NCBI RefSeq assembly: GCF_003324185.1
Contig: NZ_PXUP01000005.1
Coordinates: forward strand, 62,001 to 126,000
Length of the DNA: 64,000 nt
DNA from: Faecalibacterium prausnitzii
Lineage (GTDB): Bacteria; Bacillota; Clostridia; Oscillospirales; Ruminococcaceae
Direction of reading: 5' to 3'
A model generated the notes under the pieces. That model was not told the origin of the DNA. It saw only the letters and a program-made list of their open reading frames with translations, and did not search any database. Below are positions 45,429 through 54,834 of the stretch, piece after piece. Position 1 is the stretch's first letter, and every line of letters begins with the position of its first letter. The position numbers and the translations under genes were made by a program.

Positions 45429-46870
45429 ACAGAACCGAGCGGGCAGTCATTGTGTGGAAGCCGCAGCCCCGGCAGCTGGAATTTATGCGCAGACCGGAGC
45501 CGGAGGCACTGTACGGCGGCGCGGCGGGCGGCGGCAAGAGCGATGCACTGCTCATCGAAGCGCTGCGGCAGGTGCACATCCCGCATTACCGGGCGCTGAT
45601 CCTGCGCAAGACCTACCCACAGCTTTCCGACCTTGTGGATAAGAGCCAGATGTACTACCGCCGGGCTTTCCCGGAGGCGCAGTACAACGCTACCTCCCAT
45701 GTATGGGTCTTTCCCAGCGGGGCAAAGATCTGGTTTGGCTCCATGCAGTACACCAAGGACCGCACCAACTATCAGGGCAAAGCCTACGATTTTATCGGCT
45801 TTGACGAGCTGACCCACTTTGAGTGGGACGAGTACAGCTACATGATGAGCCGCAACCGCCCCACCGGGCCGGGCACCCGGGTGTATATGCGTGCCACCAC
45901 CAACCCCGGCGGCATCGGCCACGGCTGGGTGAAGGCACGGTTCATCACCCCCGCCCCGCCCGGCACGCCCATTGTGGAAACCGTCACGGTGCGCCTGCCG
46001 GACGGCACCGACCAGCAGATGGAGCGGGCGCGGGTATTCATCCCGTCCAGCGTGTTCGATAACCCTGCCCTGCTGGCCAACGACCCCGGGTATCTGGCAA
46101 GCCTTGCCAGCCTGCCGGAGGCGGAAAAGCAGGCGCTGCTCTACGGCAGCTGGGACAGCTTTTCCGGGCAGGTGTTCACCGAATGGCGCAACGACCCGGC
46201 GCATTATCAGGATCAGCGCTGGACTCATGTCATCGCGCCCTTTGCCATCCCCAAGCACTGGCCCATCTGGCGCGGGTACGACTTCGGTTTTTCCAAGCCC
46301 TTTTCGGTGGGGTGGTATGCAGTGGACGAGGAAGGGCGGCTGTACCGCATCAAGGAGCTGTACGGCTGCACCGGACGCCCCAACGAGGGGCTGCGCATCG
46401 ACCCGGTGGAGCAGGCAAAGCGCATCCGGGAAGCCGAGCAGAACGACCCGCTGCTGCGGGGCAGGGTGATCCACGGGGTGGCAGACCCCGCCATCTTTGA
46501 CGAGAGCCGTGGCGAGAGCATTGCAGCCATGATGGAGCGCAGCCCGCATTTTCTGCGCTGGCAGCCCGGGGACCACACCCGGCTGGCGGGCAAGATGCAG
46601 TTCCACTACCGGCTGCGGTTCGCGCCGGACGGGCGGCCGATGCTGCAGGTGTTCAGCAGCTGCAAGCACTTCATCCGTACTCTGCCGAACCTTGTGTACG
46701 ACGAGAGCAATGTGGAGGATATCGATACCCGGCAGGAGGATCACATCTACGATGAGTGCCGCTATGTGCTGATGGAGCATCCCATCAGCCCGCCCGAGGC
46801 TTCTGCCGCGCCGCCAAGGCCGGACGACCCGCTGGAGCTGCACCGGCAGGCGCGGTTCTACCGCATCTGA
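45425..46870 (+). CDS. Phage terminase large subunit
   Basis: A 481-residue packaging motor and nuclease. Walker A is GGAAGGGKS (31-39) and Walker B is FIGFDELTHF (Asp127-Glu128). The C-terminal RNase H-like nuclease includes WRGYDFGFSKPFSVGWYAVD and HGVADPAIFDES. The start is fixed by overlap with the previous gene. Portal follows 25 bases downstream. Confidence 0.93.
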   Translation: MNRTERAVIVWKPQPRQLEFMRRPEPEALYGGAAGGGKSDALLIEALRQVHIPHYRALILRKTYPQLSDLVDKSQMYYRRAFPEAQYNATSHVWVFPSGAKIWFGSMQYTKDRTNYQGKAYDFIGFDELTHFEWDEYSYMMSRNRPTGPGTRVYMRATTNPGGIGHGWVKARFITPAPPGTPIVETVTVRLPDGTDQQMERARVFIPSSVFDNPALLANDPGYLASLASLPEAEKQALLYGSWDSFSGQVFTEWRNDPAHYQDQRWTHVIAPFAIPKHWPIWRGYDFGFSKPFSVGWYAVDEEGRLYRIKELYGCTGRPNEGLRIDPVEQAKRIREAEQNDPLLRGRVIHGVADPAIFDESRGESIAAMMERSPHFLRWQPGDHTRLAGKMQFHYRLRFAPDGRPMLQVFSSCKHFIRTLPNLVYDESNVEDIDTRQEDHIYDECRYVLMEHPISPPEASAAPPRPDDPLELHRQARFYRI

Positions 46871-46895
46871 AAAAACAGGACAGAAAGGAAAGATT

Positions 46896-48680
46896 ATGGA
46901 AGATACAAGAGCAGAAGCCCTGCCCATCGGCGCGGCAGAGGCGGCGGCTGCGCTGCAGACGCTGCAGCGCTACAAGGCGGGCAAGGCGGCGCTGGACAAG
47001 CGCCTGATCGACAACGAGTTGTGGTTCCGCATGGGACACTGGAAAAACTACCGCGACCCGCTGATGCCCGGCAAGGCGCAGCCCTCCAGCGGATGGCTGT
47101 TCAACAGCATCGCCAACAAGCACGCCGACGCCATGGACAACTACCCCGAGCCCATGGTGCTGCCCCGGGCGGCAGACGATCAGGCCACGGCGCAGGCGCT
47201 TTCCAGCGTGCTGCCGGTGGTGCTGGAACAGGCAGATTACGAGCAGGTGTACAGCGATGTCTGGTGGCGCAAGCTCAAGCAGGGCACCGGTGTTACCGGC
47301 ATCTTCTGGGACCCGGCGGCGCGCGGCGGGCTGGGTGACATTGCGGTGCGCAGCGTCAACCTGCTCATGCTCTACTGGGAGCCGGGCGTGCAGGATATTC
47401 AGGACTCGCCGGACTTGTTCCACCTCAGTCTTGAGGACACCGCCCGGCTGACCGCGCAGTATCCGCAGCTGGCAGGGCACGCCGCCGGGGTGGTGGACGT
47501 GCCCCGGTACATCCACGAGGACGGCCAGGCCACCGCCAACAAGAGCGTGGTGGTGGACTGGTACTATAAGCGCCCGGACGAGAACGGCAAATTGCGTCTG
47601 CACTACTGCAAGCTGTGCAACGGCGTGGTGCTGTATGCCAGCCAGAACGACCCGGCGCTGGCGGCGCGCGGGCTGTACGACCACGGCAAGTACCCCTTTG
47701 TGTTCGACCCGTTGTTCGTGGAGGAGGATTCCCCTGCCGGGTTCGGCTACATCGACGTGATGAAGGACTGCCAGAATGCCATTGATAAGATGAACCACGC
47801 CATGGACGAGAACGTGCTGCTGGCCTCCCGCCAGCGGTATGTGCTCAGCGATACCGCCGGGGTAAACGAGGAGGAGCTTGCCGACCTGAGCCGGGACATT
47901 GTGCACGTTGTGGGACGCCTGAACGAAGATTCCTTCCGTCCGCTGCAAACGGCGGGCCTGCAGGGCAACAGCCTGAGCTACCGCAACAGCCGCATCGAGG
48001 AGCTGAAGGAGATCAGCGGCAACCGTGACCTGACGCAGGGCGGCACCACCGGCGGCGTGACCGCTGCCAGTGCCATCGCTGCCTTGCAGGAGGCGGGCAG
48101 CAAGCTGAGCCGGGATATGCTCAAGAGCGCCTACCGCGCCTTTGCAAGGCAGTGCTACCTCATTATTGAGCTGATGCGGCAGTTCTACGACGAGCAGCGG
48201 GTGTTCCGCATCACCGGCCAGCGCGGCGAGAGCGAATTCGTGCCCTTCTCGGCGCAGGGGCTGCGCGCAAAGCCTGTGCCCGCCGTGGGCGGGGTGGAGC
48301 TGGGCAGCCGGGAGCCTGTCTTTGATATCGTGGTCAGCGCCGCCAAAAAGAGCACCTTCAGCCGCCTGTCCCAAAACGAGACCGCCAAGGAGTGCTACAA
48401 GCTGGGCTTCTTTGACCCCGCCAACGCGGATGCTGCCCTTGCGGCGCTGGAAATGATGGACTTTGAAGGGGTGGAAAAGGTGCGCGCCCGGGTGCGGCAG
48501 AACGGCACGCTGGCGCAGCAGCTGTTGCAGCTGCAAGGGCAGATGGCAAGACTGTCTGCCGCTCTTGCGCAGCAGCCCGGCGGCACCCAAACGGCGCAGG
48601 ACACCGCCGGTCTGACGGCACAGCTGCCGGTGGCGGCGGCTGCCCGTGCCATGAACTGGAACGGAAAGGAGGTGAAGTGA
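46896..48680 (+). CDS. Phage portal protein
   Basis: A 594-residue protein placed between terminase and scaffold, matching portal position and length. It has the conserved portal-like stretch WLFNSIANKHADAMDN and a C-terminal helical tail ending in Gln/Ala-rich repeats. The DNA-entry ring of the capsid is the inferred role. Confidence 0.82.
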   Translation: MEDTRAEALPIGAAEAAAALQTLQRYKAGKAALDKRLIDNELWFRMGHWKNYRDPLMPGKAQPSSGWLFNSIANKHADAMDNYPEPMVLPRAADDQATAQALSSVLPVVLEQADYEQVYSDVWWRKLKQGTGVTGIFWDPAARGGLGDIAVRSVNLLMLYWEPGVQDIQDSPDLFHLSLEDTARLTAQYPQLAGHAAGVVDVPRYIHEDGQATANKSVVVDWYYKRPDENGKLRLHYCKLCNGVVLYASQNDPALAARGLYDHGKYPFVFDPLFVEEDSPAGFGYIDVMKDCQNAIDKMNHAMDENVLLASRQRYVLSDTAGVNEEELADLSRDIVHVVGRLNEDSFRPLQTAGLQGNSLSYRNSRIEELKEISGNRDLTQGGTTGGVTAASAIAALQEAGSKLSRDMLKSAYRAFARQCYLIIELMRQFYDEQRVFRITGQRGESEFVPFSAQGLRAKPVPAVGGVELGSREPVFDIVVSAAKKSTFSRLSQNETAKECYKLGFFDPANADAALAALEMMDFEGVEKVRARVRQNGTLAQQLLQLQGQMARLSAALAQQPGGTQTAQDTAGLTAQLPVAAAARAMNWNGKEVK

Positions 48681-48681
48681 G

Positions 48682-49608
48682 ATGATCAAGGTATGTTACA
48701 GCGAGCTGGACGGACCCAAGGGGCTGAGCCTGCGGCTGGAAGCCGCCGGTCACGCGGGCTACGCGCCCGCCGGGCAGGATATCGTATGCGCTGGCGCAAG
48801 CACCCTGATGCAGGCGCTGGTGTACCTGCTGGCAGGGGAGGAGAGCGCCCGCAGCGATGCCTGGGACGAGCCGGAGGGCCCGCGCCTTGCCGTGGCGGCA
48901 CAGGCACCGGTAGCGCCGTGGGTGCAGGGTGCATTTGAACTGGCCAAGGCAGGCTTTACCCTGCTGGCAGAACGTTACCCGGACAATCTGCGCTTTGCGG
49001 ATGTGAGCCGCAGCGGACAGCAGAGCATGATGGACTTGCAGCTGTTTGCGGAAGGTGAAGCCGCCCCCGCGTTGAGCCCGGAGCAGACCCGGCAGGCGGT
49101 GGCTGCGGGCACCCTGAAGCCGGAAGCCCCCGCCGCGCAGCCGGAAGTACCGCCGCAGACCCCGGCAGAGCCGGAGCCGCAGCCGGAAACACCCGCACAG
49201 CCGGAGCGCCCGATGCTGCCGCCTCTGCCGCTGCCGGTGCAGAACACGGTGCGCAGCCTGCACGCCCGCTGGGCGGCAGAGGAGGCCGCCATGCGCCGCA
49301 GCCAGCCGGGCTTTGACCTGAAGGCAGAGCTGAAGAACCCGGAAATGCGCCGCCTGATGCAGCTGCCCGGCATGCGGGTGCAGGACGCCTACCGCCTTGC
49401 CCACTACGAGGATGCCCTGCGCACCACGGCACAGACCGTGGAGCAGGGGGTAGTGGAGCGGGTGCAGCAGCGCGCTGCGCGTCCGCTGGAAAACGGCCTG
49501 CGCCCCGGCGCTGCCGCCTCGGTACGGCCGGACGTAGCCGCCATGACCCGCGCCCAGCGGGAGGCCTTGGAGCGCCGTGTGCTGCACGGTGCACAAATTG
49601 AACTTTAA
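48682..49608 (+). CDS. Prp-type cysteine protease fused to capsid scaffold
   Basis: A 308-residue two-part protein. Residues 1-105 match Prp, the cysteine protease that trims ribosomal protein L27 in Firmicutes. The catalytic pair is His24 in GHAGYAPAG and Cys36 in DIVCAGAS. Residues 116-123 read MMDLQLFA, like the L27 cleavage motif (LQ[FL]FA). A Pro/Glu-rich linker (125-185) then leads to a charged helical scaffold (190-308) with FDLKAELKNPEMRRLMQ and a basic end. The fused scaffold would free itself by cleavage after Ala123; this is inferred. The capsid gene follows 24 bases on and carries the same motif. Confidence 0.85.
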   Translation: MIKVCYSELDGPKGLSLRLEAAGHAGYAPAGQDIVCAGASTLMQALVYLLAGEESARSDAWDEPEGPRLAVAAQAPVAPWVQGAFELAKAGFTLLAERYPDNLRFADVSRSGQQSMMDLQLFAEGEAAPALSPEQTRQAVAAGTLKPEAPAAQPEVPPQTPAEPEPQPETPAQPERPMLPPLPLPVQNTVRSLHARWAAEEAAMRRSQPGFDLKAELKNPEMRRLMQLPGMRVQDAYRLAHYEDALRTTAQTVEQGVVERVQQRAARPLENGLRPGAAASVRPDVAAMTRAQREALERRVLHGAQIEL

Positions 49609-49632
49609 CCTGACAGGAGAAAGGAAAAAAGC

Positions 49633-50631
49633 ATGATGAATTTTAACATCCAGCTGTTTGCGGACGCGCAGACCAACACCACCGGCACCATGTCGGTGGA
49701 GATGAAGACCTTTTACGAGAAGCGCCTGATCGATCAGGCGGAGCCGCGCCTTGTGCACGACCAGTTTGCGGATTACTACCCTGTGCCCCAGAACGGCGGC
49801 AAGACCATCGAGTTCCGCAAGTATGACAGCCTGCCCAAGGCCAGCACTCCGCTGACCGAGGGCGTTACCCCCAACGGTCAGGCCCTGAACGTGACCAGCA
49901 TCACCAGCGACCTGCACCAGTACGGTGGCTGGACCCCGCTGACCGATGTGCTGCAGATGACCGCCATCGACAACAACGTGGTGCAGGCCACCCGCGTGCT
50001 GGCAAGTCAGGCCGGCCGCACCATGGACAGCATCACCCGCGATGTGCTGGCGGGCGGCACCAATGTCATCTATGCCCCCAAGCTGGGCGCAGACGGTGCC
50101 GAGACCGCCGTTACCAGCCGCAAGGCGCTGGACAAGAGCTGCACCCTGACCCCGAAGCTGTTCTTTCAGGCAGCGGCGCAGCTGGGCGCAATGAACGCTG
50201 ACCCCATCGGTGACAGCTACGTTGCCATCATCCACCCCTATGCGGCCTATGACCTCAAGACCTGCAAGGAGTTTATGGAGGTGCACAAGTACGCCGACCC
50301 CGACACCATGTTCCGCGGCGAGATCGGCAAGCTGGGCAACATCCGCTTTATCGAGACCAGCGAGGCCAAAATCTGGAAGGACGACACCTGCCCGACGGGT
50401 CTTGCGGTGTTCGGTACGCTGGTGCTGGGTGCCCACGCCTACGGCGTGACCGAGCTGGAGGGCGGCGGCCTGGAGCACATCGTCAAGCAGCTGGGCTACG
50501 GCGACGACCCGCTGAACCAGCGCGCCTCTGTGGGCTGGAAGGGTATGCGCGCCGCCGAGCGTCTGGTGGAGCAGTACATGGTGCGCATCGAGAGCGTGTC
50601 CAGCTACTCTGCCACCGCTGCCGCCAACTAA
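49633..50631 (+). CDS. Major capsid protein, N4-gp56 type
   Basis: A 332-residue shell protein of the N4-gp56 family (FYEKRLIDQAEPRLVHDQFAD, YPVPQNGGKTIEFRKY, AGRTMDSITRDVLAGGTN). The N-terminus MMNFNIQLFA repeats the motif of the upstream protease-scaffold, so maturation by cleavage after Ala10 is likely. AAAGGA lies upstream. Confidence 0.92.
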   Translation: MMNFNIQLFADAQTNTTGTMSVEMKTFYEKRLIDQAEPRLVHDQFADYYPVPQNGGKTIEFRKYDSLPKASTPLTEGVTPNGQALNVTSITSDLHQYGGWTPLTDVLQMTAIDNNVVQATRVLASQAGRTMDSITRDVLAGGTNVIYAPKLGADGAETAVTSRKALDKSCTLTPKLFFQAAAQLGAMNADPIGDSYVAIIHPYAAYDLKTCKEFMEVHKYADPDTMFRGEIGKLGNIRFIETSEAKIWKDDTCPTGLAVFGTLVLGAHAYGVTELEGGGLEHIVKQLGYGDDPLNQRASVGWKGMRAAERLVEQYMVRIESVSSYSATAAAN

Positions 50632-50641
50632 GGAGGTGCCC

Positions 50642-50854
50642 ATGGCTGAAAAGAATGTGCGCATCCGGCTGTTCAAGGACAACAGCCGCTACAAGGGCGA
50701 TCTGTTCGTCAGTGTCAACGGCGTGAACTACAAGATCCGCCGTGGCGTGGAAGTGGAGGTGCCGCCCGCTGTGGCCGAGGTACTGGAGCACAGCCAGCGT
50801 CAGGACGAGCTGACCGCTGCCCGCATTGCCGCTGCGGAGAACGCGGCGCAGTAA
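50642..50854 (+). CDS. Small phage head protein
   Basis: A 70-residue protein beginning AEKNVRIRLFKDNSRYKGDLFV, beta-strand-like then helical. AGGAGG overlaps the previous stop; the ATG at 50642 is preferred over GTG 50636. It may be a capsid decoration or head-completion protein. No specific family is recognised. Confidence 0.7.
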   Translation: MAEKNVRIRLFKDNSRYKGDLFVSVNGVNYKIRRGVEVEVPPAVAEVLEHSQRQDELTAARIAAAENAAQ

Positions 50855-50863
50855 AATAAGCGC

Positions 50864-50900
50864 TGCCCGGCTGGGAGAAATGCCCCCGGCCGGGCTTTTT
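50864..50900 (+). terminator. Terminator after the capsid genes
   Basis: GCCCGGCTGGG pairs with CCCCGGCCGGGC, followed by TTTTT. It divides the module into head genes and downstream genes. Confidence 0.75.
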
Positions 50901-50919
50901 ATAAAAAGGATGTGATGAG

Positions 50920-51303
50920 ATGACCATAGGAGAGGCTTTGGAGCGTGCCGAACAGCTGCGCCCAAACTGCCGCATTGAAACCGAGACCCGGCTGCAATGG
51001 CTGCGGGAGGCAGACGCATTGCTGCGCACAAAGCTGTTTGACCGCACCGCCGCCGGGGCGTTTGACGCCGTGGGCGCAGACCGTCCGTGGGAGCAGCCGG
51101 TACAGGATGACCAGACGCTGCTGGCACCGCCGCCCTTTGATGCCCTGTACCCGCACCTGCTGTGTGCGCAGATGGATGCCGCCTTGGGCGAGACCGACCG
51201 CTACGCCGGGGAGCAGGCACAGTACAACGCTCTGTACGCAGAGTTGGCGGTCTGGCTGCGGCAGAACTACCCGCCCCGCAGCCGGGCGCAGTGGCGCTGG
51301 TAA
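50920..51303 (+). CDS. Phage-like hypothetical protein (possible head-tail connector)
   Basis: A 127-residue helical protein (MTIGEALERAEQLRPNCRIE). Size and position after the capsid fit an adaptor or connector, but no motif proves it. Weak ribosome site GGATGTGATGAG. Confidence 0.55.
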   Translation: MTIGEALERAEQLRPNCRIETETRLQWLREADALLRTKLFDRTAAGAFDAVGADRPWEQPVQDDQTLLAPPPFDALYPHLLCAQMDAALGETDRYAGEQAQYNALYAELAVWLRQNYPPRSRAQWRW

Positions 51304-51315
51304 GGGGGTGAAGCG

Positions 51316-53196
51316 ATGGTACTGGCAGACAGAATACGGCTTGCCAACACCCGGCAGCTGCTGCGGGCCTTTGGTGGCCTGAACGAGACCTACGGCTGCT
51401 CGGAGGCAGAGTACAGCGCCGGAGTGAACTTTTCCACCCGGGATTTCCCCGCACTGAGCACCCGCACCCCGCGCCGCAGACTGCGGGCATTGACCGGGCT
51501 GAACGGGATGTACCACCTGAACGGTCTGCTGACCGTCTGCGGACGGGATATCACCTATACCCCGGACGATGCCGCCGCCCCGGCGGTGACGAAGCTGGAC
51601 GCTGTGACCGACGGCCGCAAGGCGCTGGTGGGCATCGGCACAAAAATTTTGATCTTCCCGGACAAGCTGGCCTTTGATACGGCAGACGGCAGCGTTGCCG
51701 CACTGGGGGCACTGTGGACGGCAGCGGGCAAAAGCGTGACCTTTGCCCCCTGCGATGCCGCAGGCAAGACCTATCAGGTGGAGGCCTTTGGCCGGGAGGA
51801 GCCCGCCGAACCGGCAGACGGACAGCTGTTTTTAAGGGTAGAGGATGCCGACCATCCGTGGCGGTACGACAGCACGCTGGAGATGTACAGCAAAAACTCC
51901 GGCAGCTGGACGGCCATCCCGCTGGAATACTGCCGCATCACGGCGGCAGGGCTGGGCAAGCTGTTCCGGCAGTGGGACACCGTGACCGTGCAGGGCGCAG
52001 CCGCCGAGGCGGCGGGACAGAGCCCGGAGCTGAACGGAGACCAAATCGTGTATGACGTGGGCGAGGACTGGCTGCGGGTGCGCTGCACCCCACAGGGCGA
52101 GTATTTTTACGGCACACTGGTGCAGAACGCCGCCGCCGCCCAGTGGCAGAGCATGGACGGCAAACAGCACCGCAGCGTGGAAGCCGCCCAGACGGTATCC
52201 ATGGAGCGCCGGGTGCCGGAACTGGATTTTGTGACCGAGTGTGACAACCGGGTGTGGGGCTGCAACAGCAGGGAGAACGTTATCTACGGCTGCAAGCTGG
52301 GCGACCCCACCAACTGGTTCAGCTACCGGGGCATTGCCGCAGACAGCTACGCCGTCACTGTGGGCAGCGATGGCGCTTTTACCGGGGCGGCTTCCTGCAT
52401 GGGCTATGCGCTGTTTTTTAAGGAGAACACCCTGCACAAGCTGTACGGCTCCAAGCCTTCGGATTTTCAGCTTTCCAGCCTGCGCTGCCGTGGCGTTGCC
52501 AAAAACGCCGCCCGCAGCCTGTGCGTGCTGAACGAGACGCTGTATTATCTCTCGCCGGACGGCGTCATGGCGTGGGACGGCAGTCTGCCCACCAAGGTGT
52601 CCGGTGCGCTGGACGCTGCAAAGCTTGCCAACGTGCAAAGCGCCGTGGGCGGTGCGCTGGATGGTCGGTACTACCTGCACATCTCCCGGGAGAGTGCGCG
52701 TCTGTTGGTCTACGATACCGAGAAGGGGCTGTGGAGCGAGGAGGACGTCTGCTCCTGCGATATGACCAGCACCGGCGGGCAGCTTTATCTGTGGGACGGA
52801 CAGGCGCTGTGGGCAGCAGACCCCACCCGCGAGCCGGACTGGCAGAGCACCGACGGTGTGGAAACGGACATCCCCTTTGAACTGGTCACAGGCGATGTGG
52901 GACTGGACGGCACCGAGCAGCGGTACCTCTCCCGGCTGACTTTGCGGCTGGACGCTGAATGCACCAGCACAGTAGAAGTGGCGGTGAGCTATGACGGCGG
53001 CGCGTGGGAGACGGTGGCCGCCCTTGCCGCCCAAGGCCGCCGCCGCAGCTTTGACCTGCCCTTTGTACCCCGGCGGTGCGGGTCGCTGCGGCTGCGGCTG
53101 CGCGGCAAAGGGCAGATCACCCTGCGCAGTCTTGTGCGCACCATTGCCCCGGCAAAGGGAAAATTATGGGAGGAGGATGCCTCATGGCAAGCATGA
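51316..53196 (+). CDS. Phage-like large beta-rich structural protein
   Basis: A 626-residue protein with many short repeats typical of beta-propeller or beta-sandwich tail hubs (GLNGMYHLNGLLTVCGRDIT, NRVWGCNSRENVIYGCKLGD). GGGGGTG precedes the start. A role as tail or neck hub is inferred from position and beta-rich composition. The next gene overlaps its end by 13 bases. Confidence 0.65.
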   Translation: MVLADRIRLANTRQLLRAFGGLNETYGCSEAEYSAGVNFSTRDFPALSTRTPRRRLRALTGLNGMYHLNGLLTVCGRDITYTPDDAAAPAVTKLDAVTDGRKALVGIGTKILIFPDKLAFDTADGSVAALGALWTAAGKSVTFAPCDAAGKTYQVEAFGREEPAEPADGQLFLRVEDADHPWRYDSTLEMYSKNSGSWTAIPLEYCRITAAGLGKLFRQWDTVTVQGAAAEAAGQSPELNGDQIVYDVGEDWLRVRCTPQGEYFYGTLVQNAAAAQWQSMDGKQHRSVEAAQTVSMERRVPELDFVTECDNRVWGCNSRENVIYGCKLGDPTNWFSYRGIAADSYAVTVGSDGAFTGAASCMGYALFFKENTLHKLYGSKPSDFQLSSLRCRGVAKNAARSLCVLNETLYYLSPDGVMAWDGSLPTKVSGALDAAKLANVQSAVGGALDGRYYLHISRESARLLVYDTEKGLWSEEDVCSCDMTSTGGQLYLWDGQALWAADPTREPDWQSTDGVETDIPFELVTGDVGLDGTEQRYLSRLTLRLDAECTSTVEVAVSYDGGAWETVAALAAQGRRRSFDLPFVPRRCGSLRLRLRGKGQITLRSLVRTIAPAKGKLWEEDASWQA

Positions 53197-53369
53197 ACGG
53201 CCTGAGCAAGCTGGGCCTGCCCAAGTTCAGCGATAACATGGACCCGGAGGATGCCCGGGCACTGCGCAGCTATCTGTACCAGATGCAGGAGCAGCTGCAG
53301 TATGTACTGACCAATCTGGATACGGAAAATATGTCCGACACCCTGCGCAGCAAGCTGCAGGGATTATAA
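53184..53369 (+). CDS. Small phage-like helical protein (61 aa)
   Basis: A 61-residue protein. The ATG at 53184 lies after AGGAGG (53171). It is acidic and helical (DPEDARALRSYLYQMQEQLQYVL) and starts inside the preceding gene, so the two are translationally coupled. No function is recognised. Confidence 0.65.
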   Translation: MASMNGLSKLGLPKFSDNMDPEDARALRSYLYQMQEQLQYVLTNLDTENMSDTLRSKLQGL

Positions 53370-53387
53370 GAACGAAAGGAGAATTAC

Positions 53388-54728
53388 ATGGCATCCAAAA
53401 AGAAGGAGGAACTGCTGCAGCCGGAGATGCAAACGCAGGCACAGCCCGCCGCGCAGTCCACTTACAGCGCCGAGGGGCTGAACAGCCGCGCCGATGTGGA
53501 AAAGGCCATGGCAAACGTCAGCTACCGCCCCGGTCAGCAGGTGACCGATGCGGCCGACGCCCTGAAGCAGTGGCAGCAGAACCGCCCCGCAGACTACCAG
53601 AGCAGCTATCAGGATAAGATCAACAGCCTGCTGGGGCAGCTGCTGGAGCGGGAGAATTTTCAGTACAGCTACACCCGCGACCCGCTTTACCGCCAGTACG
53701 AGCAGCTGTATACCCAGAACGCCCACAACGCCAGCGCGGACGCGGCGGCACAGGCTGCTGCCCTGACCGGCGGATATGGTTCCAGCTATGCCACCAGTGC
53801 GGCGCAGCAGGCCTATCAGCAGCAGATCGGCGGGCTGGCCAGCGCCATCCCCACCCTGTACAATCTGGCGCTGGATACCTACCAGAGCGGCGGCGAGGAG
53901 CTGGTGAACCGGCTGGACCAACTGAACGGACAGGAGCAGAACGCCCAGACCCTGTACGACCGTCAGCTGCAGGACTACTACACCCAATTGCAGCAGAAAG
54001 GCGAGGCTTACAACGACGCCTATGCCAAGGACTACGGCCAGTATCAGGAGCACCTGAACCGGCTGGACACCCTGCACGGCTACTACACCGCGCAGGAGCA
54101 GGCGGAAATCAGCCAGCGCCAGCAGACTTTCAATAACATCATGACGGTGCTGGGCGTCATCGGGGACGTGGTGCAGCTGGCCATTACCGGCACCACCGGT
54201 CTGGGCACGTTGGCGGGCAGCCTGCTGAACACCGGGTACAACATCTACTCCGGCAACCGCGCCTACGAGGCCGAGCGCGCCGACACCCAGTGGAGCCAGC
54301 AGATGCAGGAAAAGCAGCGGCAGGACGCACTGACCCAGCAGCAGTACGATAACACCGCCAGCGAGCGCGCCTATCAGGACGCGCTGAAACAGCAGGCCTT
54401 CAACAACAATGTGACTACCCAGAAGCTGAATATCGCCAAGGGCGAGTGGGCGCTGAAGCAGGCTAACGCCCAGCAGAAGGCCGCACAGGCCGCCAGCAAG
54501 GCAGCGGCTGCGAGGACAAAGTCCGGCAGCTCCAGCAGCGGAAAGGCCACCGGCAGCAGCGGTTCTGCCTCCGGCGGCAGCCGCAGCGCCGTCAGCGCCG
54601 GGGTGCCCTACACGGCAGCGCTGCTGCGCAGTCAGGGCAAGAACGATGTAGCCATCACCTCCGCTCTGCGGCAGGAGGGCTATACCCCCGCCCAGATCGC
54701 AAAGATCCTGCAGGAGATGAATAAATAA
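53388..54728 (+). CDS. Phage-like glutamine-rich internal/ejection-type protein
   Basis: A 446-residue protein of low-complexity Gln/Ala/Tyr coiled segments. A central hydrophobic stretch (IMTVLGVIGDVVQLAITGTTGLGTLAGSLL split, about 247-280) could enter a membrane. The Ser/Gly-rich linker (about 375-405) and small C-terminal helical domain complete it. The layout resembles internal virion or DNA-ejection proteins of podoviruses; this is inference. Confidence 0.6.
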   Translation: MASKKKEELLQPEMQTQAQPAAQSTYSAEGLNSRADVEKAMANVSYRPGQQVTDAADALKQWQQNRPADYQSSYQDKINSLLGQLLERENFQYSYTRDPLYRQYEQLYTQNAHNASADAAAQAAALTGGYGSSYATSAAQQAYQQQIGGLASAIPTLYNLALDTYQSGGEELVNRLDQLNGQEQNAQTLYDRQLQDYYTQLQQKGEAYNDAYAKDYGQYQEHLNRLDTLHGYYTAQEQAEISQRQQTFNNIMTVLGVIGDVVQLAITGTTGLGTLAGSLLNTGYNIYSGNRAYEAERADTQWSQQMQEKQRQDALTQQQYDNTASERAYQDALKQQAFNNNVTTQKLNIAKGEWALKQANAQQKAAQAASKAAAARTKSGSSSSGKATGSSGSASGGSRSAVSAGVPYTAALLRSQGKNDVAITSALRQEGYTPAQIAKILQEMNK

Positions 54729-54735
54729 GAGAAAA

Positions 54736-54780
54736 GGCACCCCGGCAAAGCAGCTGCTTTGCCGGGGTGCCGTACTTTTT
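54736..54780 (+). terminator. Terminator of the phage-like module
   Basis: A perfect 18-base inverted repeat with no loop spacer (54736-54753 with 54754-54771) is followed by GTACTTTTT. Confidence 0.87.
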
Positions 54781-54800
54781 GTAGTATCCTGCCAAAAAGA

Positions 54801-54832
54801 AAAAGTCCGCTGTTCAAAACAGCGGACTTTTT
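54801..54832 (-). terminator. Terminator of the tRNA unit (minus strand)
   Basis: AAAAGTCCGCTGTT and AACAGCGGACTTTT form a stem. On the minus strand a T-rich tract follows, just after tRNA-His. Confidence 0.83.
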
Positions 54833-54834
54833 GG

